The notes under the pieces were generated by a model, which saw only the letters and a program-made list of their open reading frames with translations, ran no database searches and was not told the DNA's origin. A program made the position numbers and the translations under genes. Below are positions 54,474 to 64,000 of a stretch of 64,000 nt of DNA, piece after piece (position 1 is the stretch's first letter; every line of letters starts with the position of its first letter). Origin of the DNA: Ralstonia wenshanensis (GTDB lineage Bacteria > Pseudomonadota > Gammaproteobacteria > Burkholderiales > Burkholderiaceae); contig NZ_CP076412.1 of assembly GCF_021173085.1 (NCBI RefSeq), positions 1,612,001-1,676,000 on the forward strand. Direction: 5' to 3'.

Positions 54474-57400
54474 ACTTTTCCGCCTGGGCGATCCGCAAGC
54501 CGATTCCGTCGATCCTGCTGTTCATCCTGATCACGGTGGCGGGGTTGGTGTCGTTCAAGATGCTGTCGATCCAGAACTTTCCGGACATCGACTTTCCTGC
54601 GGTTTCCGTGACGGCCAGCCTGCCGGGCGCCACGCCCACGCAGATGGAAACCGAAGTCACGCGCAAGATCGAAGACAGCATTGCCAGCATCGGCGCGATC
54701 AAGCACATCACGTCCACCATCAACGACGGCAGCTCGACCACGATGGTCGAGTTCCAGCTTGAGAAGGATGTGCAGGAAGCCGTAAACGACGTGCGCGATG
54801 CGGTCAGCCGTATCCGCGCGCAATTGCCGTCCGACGTGCAGGAGCCGGTCATCTCCCGCGTGACGTTCGCGAGCATGCCCGTGTTGACGTACGCAGTGGA
54901 AGCGACCGACATGGACGCGGAGGACCTCTCCTGGTTCGTCGACAACACGGTCAACAAGCGGCTGCTGTCGGTGCATGGCGTGGCCAAGGTGACGCGCCAG
55001 GGCGGTGTGGACCGCGAAGTGCGCGTGCAGCTTGACCCCGTGCGTCTGCAGGCATTGAACGTCTCGGCGGCGGATATCAGCGCGCAAGTGCGCGGCATGC
55101 AGCAGGAAGCGCCGGGTGGGCGCGGCAACATCGGCGGGCAGGAGCAGGCGGTGCGCACGCTCGGCACGGTGAAGAGCGCGCGCGAACTGGCGCAGATGGA
55201 CATCCCGTTGTCGGACGGCCGACGCATTCGCTTGTCAGATGTTGCTGACGTGCGCGACACGGCGGCCGAGCCGCGCCAGATGGCGCTGTTCGACGGCAAG
55301 CCGGTCGTGAGCTTCCAGGTGTTCCGCTCGCGCGGCGCAAGCGAAATCTCGGTGGCCAAGGGCGTGCGCGAGGCGCTGGGCGCATTGCAGGCCGAGCGGC
55401 CCAACGTGCATGTGACCGAGGTCTACAACATGGTCAAGCCGGTGTCGGATGCCTACACCGCGTCGATGCACGCGCTGTACGAAGGCGCCATCCTGGCGGT
55501 GATCGTGGTGTGGCTGTTCCTGCGCGATTGGCGGGCCACGTTCGTGTCGGCCGTGGCGTTGCCGCTCTCCATCATTCCGACGTTCGCGGCCATGCAGTTG
55601 CTGGACTTCACGCTCAACGGCATCACGCTGCTGGCGCTCACGCTGGTGGTCGGGATTCTGGTCGACGATGCCATCGTGGAGGTGGAGAACATCGTGCGCC
55701 ACCTGCGCAATGGCAAGAAGCCGCTGGAGGCTGCCATGGAGGCGGCGCAGGAGATTGGCCTGGCCGTGGTGGCGACGTCGCTCACGCTGGTGGCGGTGTT
55801 TCTGCCGACGGCCTTCATGGGCGGTATCTCGGGCAAGTTCTTCAAGCAGTTCGGATGGACGGCGTCGCTGGCGGTGCTGGCCTCGCTGCTGGTGGCACGG
55901 CTGCTTACGCCCATGATGGCCGCGTACATGCTCAAGCCGCAGGACGAGCCCAACCGCGACGGCTGGATCATGACGCGCTACCTGCAGGCTGCACGCTGGT
56001 GTCTTGTGCATCCGTGGAAGACGGGTGGCATGGCGGCGGCGTTCTTCGTCGTGTCGGTCGCCATCATCGGGCTGATTCCCGCAACGTTCCTGCCGCCCGA
56101 AGACTGGGCACAGCTCCAGATGACGGTGGAAAGCCCGCCCGGCAGCACGATCGCCCAGACACGCGACAACACCGAGCGTGTGCGCAAGATCGTGATGCAG
56201 CACAAGGAAGTCCGTCACGTCTATACGGCCATCGGTTCGGGCGTGATGGCTGGCGTGCCGGGCTCCAGCGGCGGGGAGGTGCGCAACGGCACGCTCACGA
56301 TCTCACTCACCGACCGGCACGATCGGCACATCAAGCAGCAGGACGTTCAGCGCCAGTTGCGCGAAATGCTCGAAGGCATGCCGGGCGTGCGAATCTCGTT
56401 CGGTGCGGTGGGCTCCGGCGAGCAACTCCAGGTGGTGTTGACCGGCGACGACCCCGCCACGCTTCAGCAGGCAGCGCGCGACGTGATGCGCGATCTGCGT
56501 ACCGTGCCGGGGCTGGGTGCGGTGACCTCGTCGGCAAGTCTGCTGCGGCCCGAAATCGTCATCCGCCCGGACTTTGCGCGCGCGGCACAGCAAGGTGTGA
56601 CAGCCGCCGCCATCGGCCAGGCCGTGCGCGTGGCCACCGCCGGCGACTACGACGTCAACCTGCCGAAGCTGAACCTGCCGGAGCGGCAGGTGTACATCCG
56701 CGTTGAACTCGACCCGAAGGCGCGCAACCAGATCGACACGATCCGCCAGTTGCGCGTGCCGGGCCGCAACGGCGCGGTGCCGCTGGAGAACATTGCCGAT
56801 ATTTCCATCGGCAGCGGCCCCGCACAGATCGACCGGTATGACCGCAGCCGCAACGTCACCATCAGCGTCGGGCTGGAGGGGCGCGCGCTGGGCGACACCA
56901 ACATGGCGGTGGAGGCGCTGCCGTCCATCAAGAACTTGCCGCAAGGCGTTCGCCGCATTGCCTCGGGCGACGTGGAGGGCATGCAGGAGCTGTTCAGCAG
57001 CTTCTTCCTCGCCATGTTCGCGGGGGTGCTGTGCGTGTATGCGGTGCTGGTGCTGCTGTTCCACGACTTCACGCAGCCGGTGACGATCCTGGCGGCGCTG
57101 CCGCTGTCGGTGGGAGGAGCGTTTGGGCTCTTGGCGCTGTTCGGTTTCAGCCTGTCGCTGCCGGCGTTGATCGGCTTGCTGATGCTGATGGGCATCGTGA
57201 CCAAGAACTCGATCCTGCTGGTCGAATACGCCATCGTTGCGCGCCGCGATCTCGGCATGTCTCGCACCGAGGCCATCATCGATGCGTGCCACAAGCGTGC
57301 CCGCCCCATCGTCATGACCACGGTGGCCATGACAGCCGGCATGGTGCCGATGGCGCTCGGTCTGGAAGGCGATGCCGGCTTCCGCGCGCCGATGGCGGTG

Positions 57401-57565
57401 GCGGTGATCGGCGGTCTGCTGACTTCTACGCTGCTGAGCCTGCTGGTGGTGCCTGTGGTGTTCGAGAAGGTGGATGACTTCAGGGAGTGGGCGCTGCGTA
57501 AGTTCCGTGGCGTGCGCCATCACGGGCGCAGCGCTGAGCCTGTACCGCAGCAGGAGCAGCGGTAA
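54470..57565 (+). CDS. RND efflux inner-membrane transporter (HAE/AcrB-like)
   Basis: 1031-residue proton-driven pump with 12 helices and two large periplasmic loops. N-terminal FSAWAIRKPIPSILLFI, PDIDFPAVSVTASLPGA, TM4 proton-relay aspartates in TLVVGILVDDAIVEVENI, and TM10 lysine in LMGIVTKNSILLVEYA are conserved as in AcrB. Length is standard. Closest in style to HAE-1/MdtB-type multidrug pumps; substrates not predictable. Ends 54 bp before the convergent ankyrin-lipase gene. Confidence 0.95.
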   Translation: MNFSAWAIRKPIPSILLFILITVAGLVSFKMLSIQNFPDIDFPAVSVTASLPGATPTQMETEVTRKIEDSIASIGAIKHITSTINDGSSTTMVEFQLEKDVQEAVNDVRDAVSRIRAQLPSDVQEPVISRVTFASMPVLTYAVEATDMDAEDLSWFVDNTVNKRLLSVHGVAKVTRQGGVDREVRVQLDPVRLQALNVSAADISAQVRGMQQEAPGGRGNIGGQEQAVRTLGTVKSARELAQMDIPLSDGRRIRLSDVADVRDTAAEPRQMALFDGKPVVSFQVFRSRGASEISVAKGVREALGALQAERPNVHVTEVYNMVKPVSDAYTASMHALYEGAILAVIVVWLFLRDWRATFVSAVALPLSIIPTFAAMQLLDFTLNGITLLALTLVVGILVDDAIVEVENIVRHLRNGKKPLEAAMEAAQEIGLAVVATSLTLVAVFLPTAFMGGISGKFFKQFGWTASLAVLASLLVARLLTPMMAAYMLKPQDEPNRDGWIMTRYLQAARWCLVHPWKTGGMAAAFFVVSVAIIGLIPATFLPPEDWAQLQMTVESPPGSTIAQTRDNTERVRKIVMQHKEVRHVYTAIGSGVMAGVPGSSGGEVRNGTLTISLTDRHDRHIKQQDVQRQLREMLEGMPGVRISFGAVGSGEQLQVVLTGDDPATLQQAARDVMRDLRTVPGLGAVTSSASLLRPEIVIRPDFARAAQQGVTAAAIGQAVRVATAGDYDVNLPKLNLPERQVYIRVELDPKARNQIDTIRQLRVPGRNGAVPLENIADISIGSGPAQIDRYDRSRNVTISVGLEGRALGDTNMAVEALPSIKNLPQGVRRIASGDVEGMQELFSSFFLAMFAGVLCVYAVLVLLFHDFTQPVTILAALPLSVGGAFGLLALFGFSLSLPALIGLLMLMGIVTKNSILLVEYAIVARRDLGMSRTEAIIDACHKRARPIVMTTVAMTAGMVPMALGLEGDAGFRAPMAVAVIGGLLTSTLLSLLVVPVVFEKVDDFREWALRKFRGVRHHGRSAEPVPQQEQR

Positions 57566-57619
57566 CGGCAGCGCCGTCCATGCCTCACGGAAGCCGCCGA
57601 AGCGACGGCCACTGGGGCG

Positions 57620-59869
57620 CTACAGGGAAGCGTCTCCGTCTTCGGCAATCGATTCCATGGGGTGGCGGCCCCGACGCGCGACGGCGGGCAGCGTCGAGGA
57701 AGTCAGCACTGGGCCTTGTTGTCGCGCCCAACGCGGCGCGCGCACTGCGTCAAATGCGGGGTTGTCCATGACCGCATCCTCGTGGTCAACCGAAAAGCGT
57801 GAGAGTGCGGCCGCAAACTGATGTGCGTCGGCGTGATAGCCCAGTCCGGGCGGGCCGCTGGTTTGCGGGCGTTTGCCGTTGTACCCGTCGGTGTCGGTCA
57901 AGCCGAGCTTGAGCTGTACAAGCCCCGGGTACCGGTAACCGCCCGGGCCCTTCATGATCCCCATCAGCCCGCGATGTGGCGCGCGGGCATAGTCGAGGGT
58001 GACCGCAACGCCGCGGGGCTTGCCGTAATCGACATCGAGCGGGCCGCCCCTGGTGGCGCGGCGGCCCTGGTTATTGTTCAGGAGTTGCGGGTCCAGCAAG
58101 ATCATGGACGGCTGCCTTGGCAGCAGAATACGGCTCTCAACCGTCGCGCGAAAGCTCTGCGCCATGGCTCCGCCCATAGAAGCGCCAGAAATGAAATCCA
58201 GTTCGACATGGTTGGGCCGGGACAGAATCTTCGCGAACAATTCACCGGCCCGCTTGGTCGCGCGGTCGACATCGCCAATCCGGCCGAAGGCGCTGCTGAT
58301 GTCCTGGCGCACATCCCGGAAGTTCTGTGTGCCGCCGAAGAACATGCGCACACGCTGCGGCCCGTCGGCTCCATCGGCACGCGCAGGTTCCAGTGCGAGG
58401 CTGATGTGAGCGACTCGCATGGCGCTGACTAGTTCAGCGTGTTCAGCCTCCGTCAGGGCGCCGGATAAGGCGGGATGTTCTATCGCTGAAAGACTGTAGT
58501 TGCGGAAGTCGCTGCCGATTTCCTTGGCAAATTTCGAAAACGTTTCGCGTATGGCGTCCCGCTGCTGTCCGCGCACGTTCGCGTCTTCCGACGACAGGGC
58601 ACCGAATCCCAATGCCTCGGAAAGCGCACTGGCGTCCCGGTCTGGCAATTCGTCGAACGTGCGTAGCGCGTCGTGGACGAGGTTGATCTTGTGCCCCGAT
58701 TTCAGATTGTTGATTGCTGGCTTGGCCGCGCGTGCTGTCGCTGGCGGCACCCGGACGTCGGGCGCCACCCGCAACTCAGCCAACGGATTCGTGGGCAGCC
58801 CTGAGCGTCGCGTATTGGCCGTTGCTGCGTCGGAGGGCAGTGACTTTCGGTCACGAAGGTTGCCGATCCACGTCTCGCGTTTGGCAAGTTCCAGAAACGC
58901 CTTTGCGGCCACGCCCGTCTTGGGGATGGTATCCGGCGATCCGCCAAATCGCATCGTCAACACACGCGCGAACGTGCGGCCTGCTCCGTTTGGCGTGCGC
59001 AGATCAGGGTTATGCGCCAGCATGGCGAGCACCGTGTCTTTGTTCGCAGCCTGGGCGAGCCGCATGACCGCCGTATTGCCGCGCGCGTCTCGGGCATCGA
59101 TTGGCGCGCCCGCACGGACGAGCATATCGACGGCTTGCGCAGAGCGCGCGTTAAACAGCGGCGTTGCGCCTTGATTGTTGGTCGCGTGCACATCGGCTCC
59201 GGCTTCGAGCAATTGCTCCAAAAGCGCGGTGTCGCGTCCTGCCACGGTATGCAGCGGCGTATTGCCAACGCTGTCCTGCGCGTTGACATTCGCGCCGTGC
59301 GTGACCAGCGCCTTGGCCAGCCTGAAGTTGTCGCAGCCCAGCGCGCTCACGAGCAGCGGGTCGCCATGGTGGTCAACGGCATTCACGAGGTCGGGATGCT
59401 TGGCGAGAATCTCGTCAAGGCGCTCAGATGAAAAGTCGTGCTGCCAGACCATGTCGAGCACCTCTGCGCGATGCTCGGCCTGATGCAGGAACGTCATGCC
59501 CCAGCCATCGCCGGGTGGAATCGACGGTGCGGCGCCCTGATTCTGGGGCGACGTTGCCGACGCTGTTTCCCGGCGGCTTGTGCTTGGTGACCATTGCGCG
59601 CCTGCACGAATCGCCTTGATGGCGTCGTGTAGCTCCGGGTCGGCGGACGTGCGCCCCGAAACCTTTGGGCTGCTTGTAGAGGCGGCGCTGATGGCTGGCG
59701 GTGTTCCTGTGTGCCTGCGTGCGGGCAGCCGGCTAAGTTGAGGCGAAGCTTTGCGAGCGCTGCGCCCCGTGCTGCTCGTCTGCTCCGGTGCTTGCCGGAC
59801 ATCGGCCACGCGGTTTGTGGGCGCAGACGAAGCGAGCCAAGTGCGAACAAGGGAGACCGGGCTTTTCAT
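57620..59869 (-). CDS. Candidate type III effector: ankyrin repeats plus class-3-lipase-like domain
   Basis: 749 residues. Residues 1-115 are Ser/Thr/Pro/Arg-rich and disordered-looking, as in type III effector leaders. About 166-300 are ankyrin repeats (DHHGDPLLVSALG, DSVGNTPLHTVAG, NNQGATPLFNAR, DARGNTAVMRLA). About 505-690 resemble a class 3 lipase: FFGGTQNFRDVRQD (compare FRGT...D), nucleophile elbow GASMGG with S564, D593 in LLDPQ, and H679 or H683 in YHADAH. A complete Ser-Asp-His triad is therefore plausible. No Sec signal and no TM helix. Its promoter has an exact PIP/hrpII box and -10 at the expected distance. The class 3 lipase domain is shared with the Ralstonia effector RipAL/XopAP group; other Rip effectors carry ankyrin repeats. 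Effector status is inferred, not tested. Confidence 0.72.
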   Translation of the reverse strand: MKSPVSLVRTWLASSAPTNRVADVRQAPEQTSSTGRSARKASPQLSRLPARRHTGTPPAISAASTSSPKVSGRTSADPELHDAIKAIRAGAQWSPSTSRRETASATSPQNQGAAPSIPPGDGWGMTFLHQAEHRAEVLDMVWQHDFSSERLDEILAKHPDLVNAVDHHGDPLLVSALGCDNFRLAKALVTHGANVNAQDSVGNTPLHTVAGRDTALLEQLLEAGADVHATNNQGATPLFNARSAQAVDMLVRAGAPIDARDARGNTAVMRLAQAANKDTVLAMLAHNPDLRTPNGAGRTFARVLTMRFGGSPDTIPKTGVAAKAFLELAKRETWIGNLRDRKSLPSDAATANTRRSGLPTNPLAELRVAPDVRVPPATARAAKPAINNLKSGHKINLVHDALRTFDELPDRDASALSEALGFGALSSEDANVRGQQRDAIRETFSKFAKEIGSDFRNYSLSAIEHPALSGALTEAEHAELVSAMRVAHISLALEPARADGADGPQRVRMFFGGTQNFRDVRQDISSAFGRIGDVDRATKRAGELFAKILSRPNHVELDFISGASMGGAMAQSFRATVESRILLPRQPSMILLDPQLLNNNQGRRATRGGPLDVDYGKPRGVAVTLDYARAPHRGLMGIMKGPGGYRYPGLVQLKLGLTDTDGYNGKRPQTSGPPGLGYHADAHQFAAALSRFSVDHEDAVMDNPAFDAVRAPRWARQQGPVLTSSTLPAVARRGRHPMESIAEDGDASL

Positions 59870-59913
59870 GGGATCGTCCCATCAATATTAGAAAACACGA
59901 ATCACTGGATTCA

Positions 59914-59975
59914 ATAGTGTTTTCTGCACGTGTCAGCCGCGTACCGTGTTGCGAAATGGTGAGTGCGTGCGCGAA
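59914..59975 (-). promoter_or_regulatory. PIP/hrpII box promoter of the ankyrin-lipase gene
   Basis: Read on the minus strand, TTCGC, 15 nt, TTCGC (59975-59951, with the last C at 59951), followed after 31 nt by CACTAT (59919-59914), which fits YANNNT. This equals the TTCGB-N15-TTCGB-N30-32-YANNNT pattern of HrpB/HrpX-regulated genes. The -10 ends about 44 bp before the start codon. A HrpB-type activator would have to be encoded elsewhere. Confidence 0.75.
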
Positions 59976-60054
59976 GCGGCGCTGCCTTGTTGGTTGACAA
60001 TGGTCCCGCTGCAACAGCCCGGTGGCACTTGGCGCATGTTGTTGCAAGGGAATC

Positions 60055-60093
60055 AAAAAAAGCACCGGCTAGATGTCTCCAGCCGGCGTTTTT
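60055..60093. terminator. Bidirectional intrinsic terminator after metE
   Basis: CCGGCT (60065-60070) and AGCCGG (60081-60086) form a stem with a 10-nt loop, flanked by seven As on the left and GTTTTT on the right, so it can end transcription on both strands. It lies 19 bp after the metE stop. Confidence 0.85.
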
Positions 60094-60111
60094 GTGGGGG
60101 AGGCGCGACGA

Positions 60112-62433
60112 TCAGGCTGATGCGGTTTCTGTTTGCGCACGCTTGCTGCCAGCGTGCTGCGCATTCGCATGCTTGGCGCGCAAGCGGCGCGTGGCTTCCA
60201 CCATACCTTGCAGCGCCGCTTCCACTTCCGGCCAGCCGCGGGTCTTGAGACCGCAGTCGGGGTTCACCCACAGGCGTTGCACCGGCACGACCTGCGCGGC
60301 CTTATCGAGCAGCGCTTCCATCTCTTCCACACGCGGCACGCGCGGCGAGTGGATGTCGTACACGCCCGGGCCGATCTCGTTCGGGTACGCAAACTTACCA
60401 AACGCGTCGAGCAGTTCCATGTTCGAGCGCGACGTCTCGATGGTGATCACGTCGGCATCCATCGACGCGATGGCCGGCAGGATGTCGTTGAACTCCGAAT
60501 AGCACATGTGCGTGTGGATCTGCGTGTCGTTGCGCACGCCGGAGGCCGACACGCGGAATGCACGTGCCGCCCATTCCAGGTAGCCCGGCACGTCAGACGC
60601 GCGCAGCGGCAGGCCTTCGCGGAAAGCCGGCTCGTCGATCTGGATGGCGGCAATGCCAGCGGCTTCCAGATCGCACACTTCATCGCGCAGGGCCAGGGCG
60701 ATCTGCAGTGCGGTCTGCTCGCGCGGCTGGTCGTCGCGCACGAAGGACCACTGCAGCATCGTCACGGGGCCGGTCAGCATGCCCTTCATCGGTTTGGCGG
60801 TCAGGCTCTGTGCGTACTTGGACCATTCAACCGTCATTGCTTCGGGGCGGTACACGTCGCCGTAGATGACCGGCGGCTTCACGCAGCGCGAGCCATAGCT
60901 CTGCACCCAGCCATTGGCGGTGAAGGCGTAGCCCCACAGCAGCTCGCCGAAGTACTCGACCATGTCGTTGCGCTCGGGTTCTCCGTGCACGAGCATGTCG
61001 AGCCCCAGCGCTTCCTGGCGGCGTACGACGTCGGCAATTTCGGCGCGCATGCGTTGCAGGTAGTCCAGTGCAGGGAGTTCGCCGCGCTTGTGTTGTGCGC
61101 GCGCCTGGCGAATCTCGGCCGTCTGCGGGAACGAGCCGATGGTGGTGGTCGGCAGCAACGGCAGGTTCAGGCGGGCTTGCTGCGCTTCAGCGCGCGTTGC
61201 GTAGGGCGCGGCGCGGTCGGCATCTTCTGCGCGGATCGCGGCCACGCGTTTTTTCACGCTTGCGTTGTGCACGCGGCGCGATTCGGTACGTGAGGCGATG
61301 GCGGCGCGGTTGTCATCGAGCGCCTTCTGCACGGCAGCTTGGCCCTCGACCAGCGCGAGCTTGATGATCGCCAGTTCGTCCAGCTTCTGGCGCGCGAAGG
61401 CCAGCCAGCCCTTGAGTTCGTCGTCGAGCTTGGTTTCGGCAGACAGGTCCACCGGCACATGCAGCAGCGAGCAGCTCGGTGCCACCCACAGGCGGTCGCC
61501 AAAGGCTTCGGCCAGCGGCGCCACGCGTTCGAGCACGCGCGCGAGGTCGGAGCGCCAGATGTTGCGGCCATCGATCACGCCAACGGAGAGCACCTTGTCA
61601 GCAGGCCACGGTGCGAAGGCACCAAGCTGCTCCGGTGCACGCACGAGGTCCAGGTGCACGCCATCGACCGGCAGGGATTTGATCAGTGCAGCGTGGTGGG
61701 AGGCGGCTTCAAAGTACGTCGCCAGCAGCAGCTTCGGGCCCCTGGCAGCGGCCAGCGCCTGGTAAGCGGGGGCGAATGCATCCGCCCAGGCTTGCGGGAG
61801 GTCCAGCACCAGCGCCGGTTCGTCGATCTGCACCCATTCCACATTCAGTGCGGCCAGGCGCTGCAGCACAGCCGCGTAAGCCTGAAGCACTTGCGGCAGC
61901 AGGGCGAGCTTGTCAGTCAGGCCGTTGCGCGCCTTGGCCAGATGCAGGAACGTCACCGGCCCGATGAGCACAACCTTCGCGCGGTGCCCGGCGGTCTGAG
62001 CCTCGCGCACTTCGTCGAACAGCCATTCGGCGCCGGGCCCAACGTGGAGGTCCGGCGTGAGTTCCGGCACGAGGTAGTGGTAATTCGTGTCGAACCACTT
62101 CGTCATCTCCATGGCCGCATGGTCGGCATTGCCGCGCGCCAGCACGAACGATTGCGCCAGCGTCAGTTGTGCGGCGTCAAAGCCATAGCGCGTGGGAAGG
62201 GCGCCGAGCAGGGCAGCCGTCTGCAGCACCTGGTCGTACCAGGCGAAATCACCCACGGTCACAAAGTCGAGGCCCGCGTCGCGCTGGGCAGCCCAGTGGC
62301 GCTCGCGCAGGGCACGGCCAGTAGCACGCAGGTCGTCTTCTGACGAGGCGCCCTTCCAGAACGATTCGAGGGCGAACTTCAGCTCGCGTTGTGCGCCGAT
62401 GCGCGGGTAGCCGAGGGTATGGATGGTCGTCAT
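60112..62433 (-). CDS. metE: Cobalamin-independent methionine synthase
   Basis: 773 residues: transfers a methyl group from 5-methyltetrahydrofolate (polyglutamate) to homocysteine to form methionine, without B12. Seen: [18 protein letters not shown] at the N-terminus, [12 protein letters not shown] at the start of the C-terminal barrel, [15 protein letters not shown], zinc ligands H and C in THMCYSEF and the last cysteine in [11 protein letters not shown]. The ATG at 62433 is chosen since it starts the family sequence; the longer frame runs into the metR promoter. Divergent from metR with a MetR box between. In enteric bacteria MetR with homocysteine activates metE; the same is expected here. 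Confidence 0.97.
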   Translation of the reverse strand: MTTIHTLGYPRIGAQRELKFALESFWKGASSEDDLRATGRALRERHWAAQRDAGLDFVTVGDFAWYDQVLQTAALLGALPTRYGFDAAQLTLAQSFVLARGNADHAAMEMTKWFDTNYHYLVPELTPDLHVGPGAEWLFDEVREAQTAGHRAKVVLIGPVTFLHLAKARNGLTDKLALLPQVLQAYAAVLQRLAALNVEWVQIDEPALVLDLPQAWADAFAPAYQALAAARGPKLLLATYFEAASHHAALIKSLPVDGVHLDLVRAPEQLGAFAPWPADKVLSVGVIDGRNIWRSDLARVLERVAPLAEAFGDRLWVAPSCSLLHVPVDLSAETKLDDELKGWLAFARQKLDELAIIKLALVEGQAAVQKALDDNRAAIASRTESRRVHNASVKKRVAAIRAEDADRAAPYATRAEAQQARLNLPLLPTTTIGSFPQTAEIRQARAQHKRGELPALDYLQRMRAEIADVVRRQEALGLDMLVHGEPERNDMVEYFGELLWGYAFTANGWVQSYGSRCVKPPVIYGDVYRPEAMTVEWSKYAQSLTAKPMKGMLTGPVTMLQWSFVRDDQPREQTALQIALALRDEVCDLEAAGIAAIQIDEPAFREGLPLRASDVPGYLEWAARAFRVSASGVRNDTQIHTHMCYSEFNDILPAIASMDADVITIETSRSNMELLDAFGKFAYPNEIGPGVYDIHSPRVPRVEEMEALLDKAAQVVPVQRLWVNPDCGLKTRGWPEVEAALQGMVEATRRLRAKHANAQHAGSKRAQTETASA

Positions 62434-62523
62434 GGTGGTCGCAGGAGAGGCGATTCGTTTTTCAGTCCTGCGATGATCGGCGACCCTCGTCCATGAATCA
62501 AATGATATTATTTTCGATAACGT

Positions 62524-62536
62524 TGAATCGTATTCA
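62524..62536. promoter_or_regulatory. MetR-binding box
   Basis: TGAA-TCGTA-TTCA matches the MetR consensus TGAA-N5-TTCA exactly. It lies in the 124-bp gap between metE and metR, 22 bp before the metR ATG and 91 bp before the metE start. Confidence 0.8.
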
Positions 62537-62557
62537 TATATTGGAAGCCGCACCAAC

Positions 62558-63475
62558 ATGCTTGAAATCCGCCATCTGCGCACGCTGATCGCCCTGGCCG
62601 ACGGTGGCTCCGTTTCGCGCGCTGCCGAGCGGCTGCACCTGACGCAATCGGCGTTGTCGCATCAATTGCGCGCGCTGGAGTCGCATTACGGGCTGGCCGT
62701 CGTGCGCCGCAAGGGGCAGACGGTGGAATTGACCGAGGCCGGCGAGCGCATGCTCGAACTCGCGCAAAAGGTCGTCGCCGATATCCAGACCGCAGAGCGC
62801 GATCTTGAGCGCATCAAGGGCCGCGCGGCCGGCACGCTGCGCATCGCGCTCGAATGCCACACCTGCTTTGACTGGCTGATGCCTGTAATGGACGCCTTCC
62901 GCCAGCGCTGGCCGGAAGTGGAAATGGACCTTGTGTCGGGTTTCCACACCGATCCGCTGGCGCTGCTCAAGGACGGCCGCGCCGACGTCATCATCGGCTC
63001 CGACGCCAAGATGCGGCGTGGCGTGGTGTTTGCGCCGCTGTTCCGCTTCGAGATCCTCGCCGTGTTGCCGGTTGACCACACGCTGCGCAACAAGAAGTGT
63101 CTGGACGCGAAAGACTTTACGGACCAGACACTCATCACGTACCCCGTGCCCGAAGAGCGCATCGATCTCATCCGCCAGGTGCTGACACCTGCCGGCATCG
63201 CCTTCAACCGCCGCACGGCCGAGCTGACCATCGCTGTGCTGCAGCTCGTTGCCAGCCGACGCGGGCTGGCCGCGCTGCCGAGCTGGGGCATCAAGAACTA
63301 CGTCGATTACGAATACGTGGTGGCCAAGCGTGTCGGCAAGGAAGGCCTGTGGAGCGATCTCTACGCCGCCATGACGCGCGACTACGCACAGGCACCGTTT
63401 GCGCAGGACTTTATCGAGACGGCCAAGTCGATCTGCTTTGCGCAGTTGCCGGGGCTGATGCCGCTAGACGCGTAA
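62558..63475 (+). CDS. metR: LysR-family activator of methionine biosynthesis
   Basis: 305-residue LysR regulator: [38 protein letters not shown] and [17 protein letters not shown] in the DNA-binding part; [21 protein letters not shown] in the effector part is typical of MetR. Homocysteine is the expected co-activator. Divergent to metE; its stop abuts the stop of the next gene with no gap. Confidence 0.92.
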   Translation: MLEIRHLRTLIALADGGSVSRAAERLHLTQSALSHQLRALESHYGLAVVRRKGQTVELTEAGERMLELAQKVVADIQTAERDLERIKGRAAGTLRIALECHTCFDWLMPVMDAFRQRWPEVEMDLVSGFHTDPLALLKDGRADVIIGSDAKMRRGVVFAPLFRFEILAVLPVDHTLRNKKCLDAKDFTDQTLITYPVPEERIDLIRQVLTPAGIAFNRRTAELTIAVLQLVASRRGLAALPSWGIKNYVDYEYVVAKRVGKEGLWSDLYAAMTRDYAQAPFAQDFIETAKSICFAQLPGLMPLDA

Positions 63476-64000
63476 TCAGGCGCGTTCCTTCAGGGGCAGG
63501 CGCGGCAGCTTGCCTTGCAGCCCCTCTTTGAGAAAGTCCAACAAATGCCGCGTGGCCAGCGTCCGATACCGGCTTGGCATCGCCAGCATGTAAAGGCGGC
63601 TACCGAACACGCTGAATCGGTAGCCGGGCAGCACGCGTTTGACGTGGCCTTCGCGCAGATCATCAGCAGCGGCGTAATAGGGCAGGATTCCCAGGCCGTT
63701 GCCCGCACGCACGGCGGCCTGCAGGAACAGATAGTTGTCGGATGAGACGCCGGGGTCCAACGTGACGAGCGTCCGTTCATCGCCCAGTTGCGCCGATAGC
63801 CGCAACGGTTGTCCGACGGCCGGCGCACTGACGATGGCGTGCCCGGCCAACGCCTCGAGTGTTTTCGGCACGCCATGCGCGGCCAGGTAATCCGGCGCCG
63901 CGCACAGCACCCAGTCAACTTCATCAAGCAGCGTGGCAACGAGCGATTCCGGCGGGTTCGAGACGATGCGCAGCGCCACGTCCACATCTTCGCCAATCAG
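63476..64000 (-). CDS. LysR-family regulator, C-terminal part (runs off right edge)
   Basis: Only the last ~175 residues of an effector-binding domain are present, beginning with GEDVDVALRIVSNPPESL and including DWVLCAAPDYLAAHG and VRAGNGLGILPYYAA, which resemble the CrgA-type LysR subgroup. The helix-turn-helix is outside the window. Stop codon abuts that of metR (convergent, zero spacing). Target unknown. Confidence 0.85.
   Translation of the reverse strand: MIGEDVDVALRIVSNPPESLVATLLDEVDWVLCAAPDYLAAHGVPKTLEALAGHAIVSAPAVGQPLRLSAQLGDERTLVTLDPGVSSDNYLFLQAAVRAGNGLGILPYYAAADDLREGHVKRVLPGYRFSVFGSRLYMLAMPSRYRTLATRHLLDFLKEGLQGKLPRLPLKERA

Noticed and set aside
56303-57523. 406-codon minus-strand frame opposite the RND pump
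   Set aside because: Histidine-rich shadow; RND motifs are intact on the plus strand.

Overview
The window looks like a high-GC betaproteobacterial replicon of the genus Ralstonia, or a very close relative. This is inferred from the Burkholderiales-type porins, the SdhCDAB, MetE and FolE sequences, and the Hrp-type promoter near the right end. A plant-pathogenic lineage of the R. solanacearum complex is favoured by three things: a secreted GH28 pectinase, a candidate type III effector behind an exact PIP/hrpII box, and metE next to that effector. The succinate dehydrogenase operon is not beside gltA or mdh and there are many accessory transport cassettes, so a second chromosome or megaplasmid is plausible. 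No rRNA, tRNA, CRISPR array, transposase or prophage gene was seen.

Layout. 1-5728 (minus): a pectin-uptake operon of Tat-exported GH28 lipoprotein, TRAP transporter (DctP, DctQ, DctM) and porin. 6400-8691: an exported metallophosphoesterase/LamG lipoprotein. 8888-25697 (mostly plus): a photoprotection island. It holds a MerR regulator, folE, FAD oxidoreductase, DUF1365, two CFA-type methyltransferases, DUF1295, DUF2878, two lipocalins, a chalcone-isomerase-like protein, an FeS photolyase, a TIGR01777 epimerase, an alpha/beta hydrolase, a second photolyase, DUF2256 and a DASH cryptochrome. 25834-29126 (minus): sdhCDAB. 29214-31497 (minus): a second, paralogous MerR regulator with an SDR and DUF3429. 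31796-36955: the dabA-dabB inorganic-carbon uptake pair with a divergent LysR gene. 37200-37883: a YitT-type membrane protein. 38474-43446: porin, MFS and DapA-family aldolase with a divergent LysR gene. 43634-51623: DHA2 efflux pump, MarR, CorA, tag, FMN reductase, CynX-type MFS, DUF2520, YddG-type exporter and DUF3309. 51769-57565: an RND efflux triad. 57620-59869 (minus): the ankyrin-lipase effector candidate. 60112-63475: divergent metE and metR. 63476-64000: a partial LysR gene.

How they work together. The island from 8888 to 31497 reads as one light or singlet-oxygen defence programme. FolE can supply pterin for photolyase antenna chromophores, three different photolyase/cryptochrome families repair DNA, and the methyltransferase, oxidoreductase, DUF1365/DUF1295 and lipocalin genes would remodel envelope lipids. 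The first MerR gene and the second lipocalin gene share an almost identical promoter (TTGACG, 17 bp, TTTCAT), and both MerR genes share a 10-mer about 85 bp upstream of their starts. The two regulators keep a CECPRH motif but show no recognisable cobalamin-binding signature.

The strongest single unusual element is the ankyrin plus class-3-lipase protein. Its promoter matches TTCGC-N15-TTCGC-N31-CACTAT exactly, the arrangement expected for HrpB/HrpX-controlled type III effectors. All functional statements are from reading motifs by eye; no database search was run.
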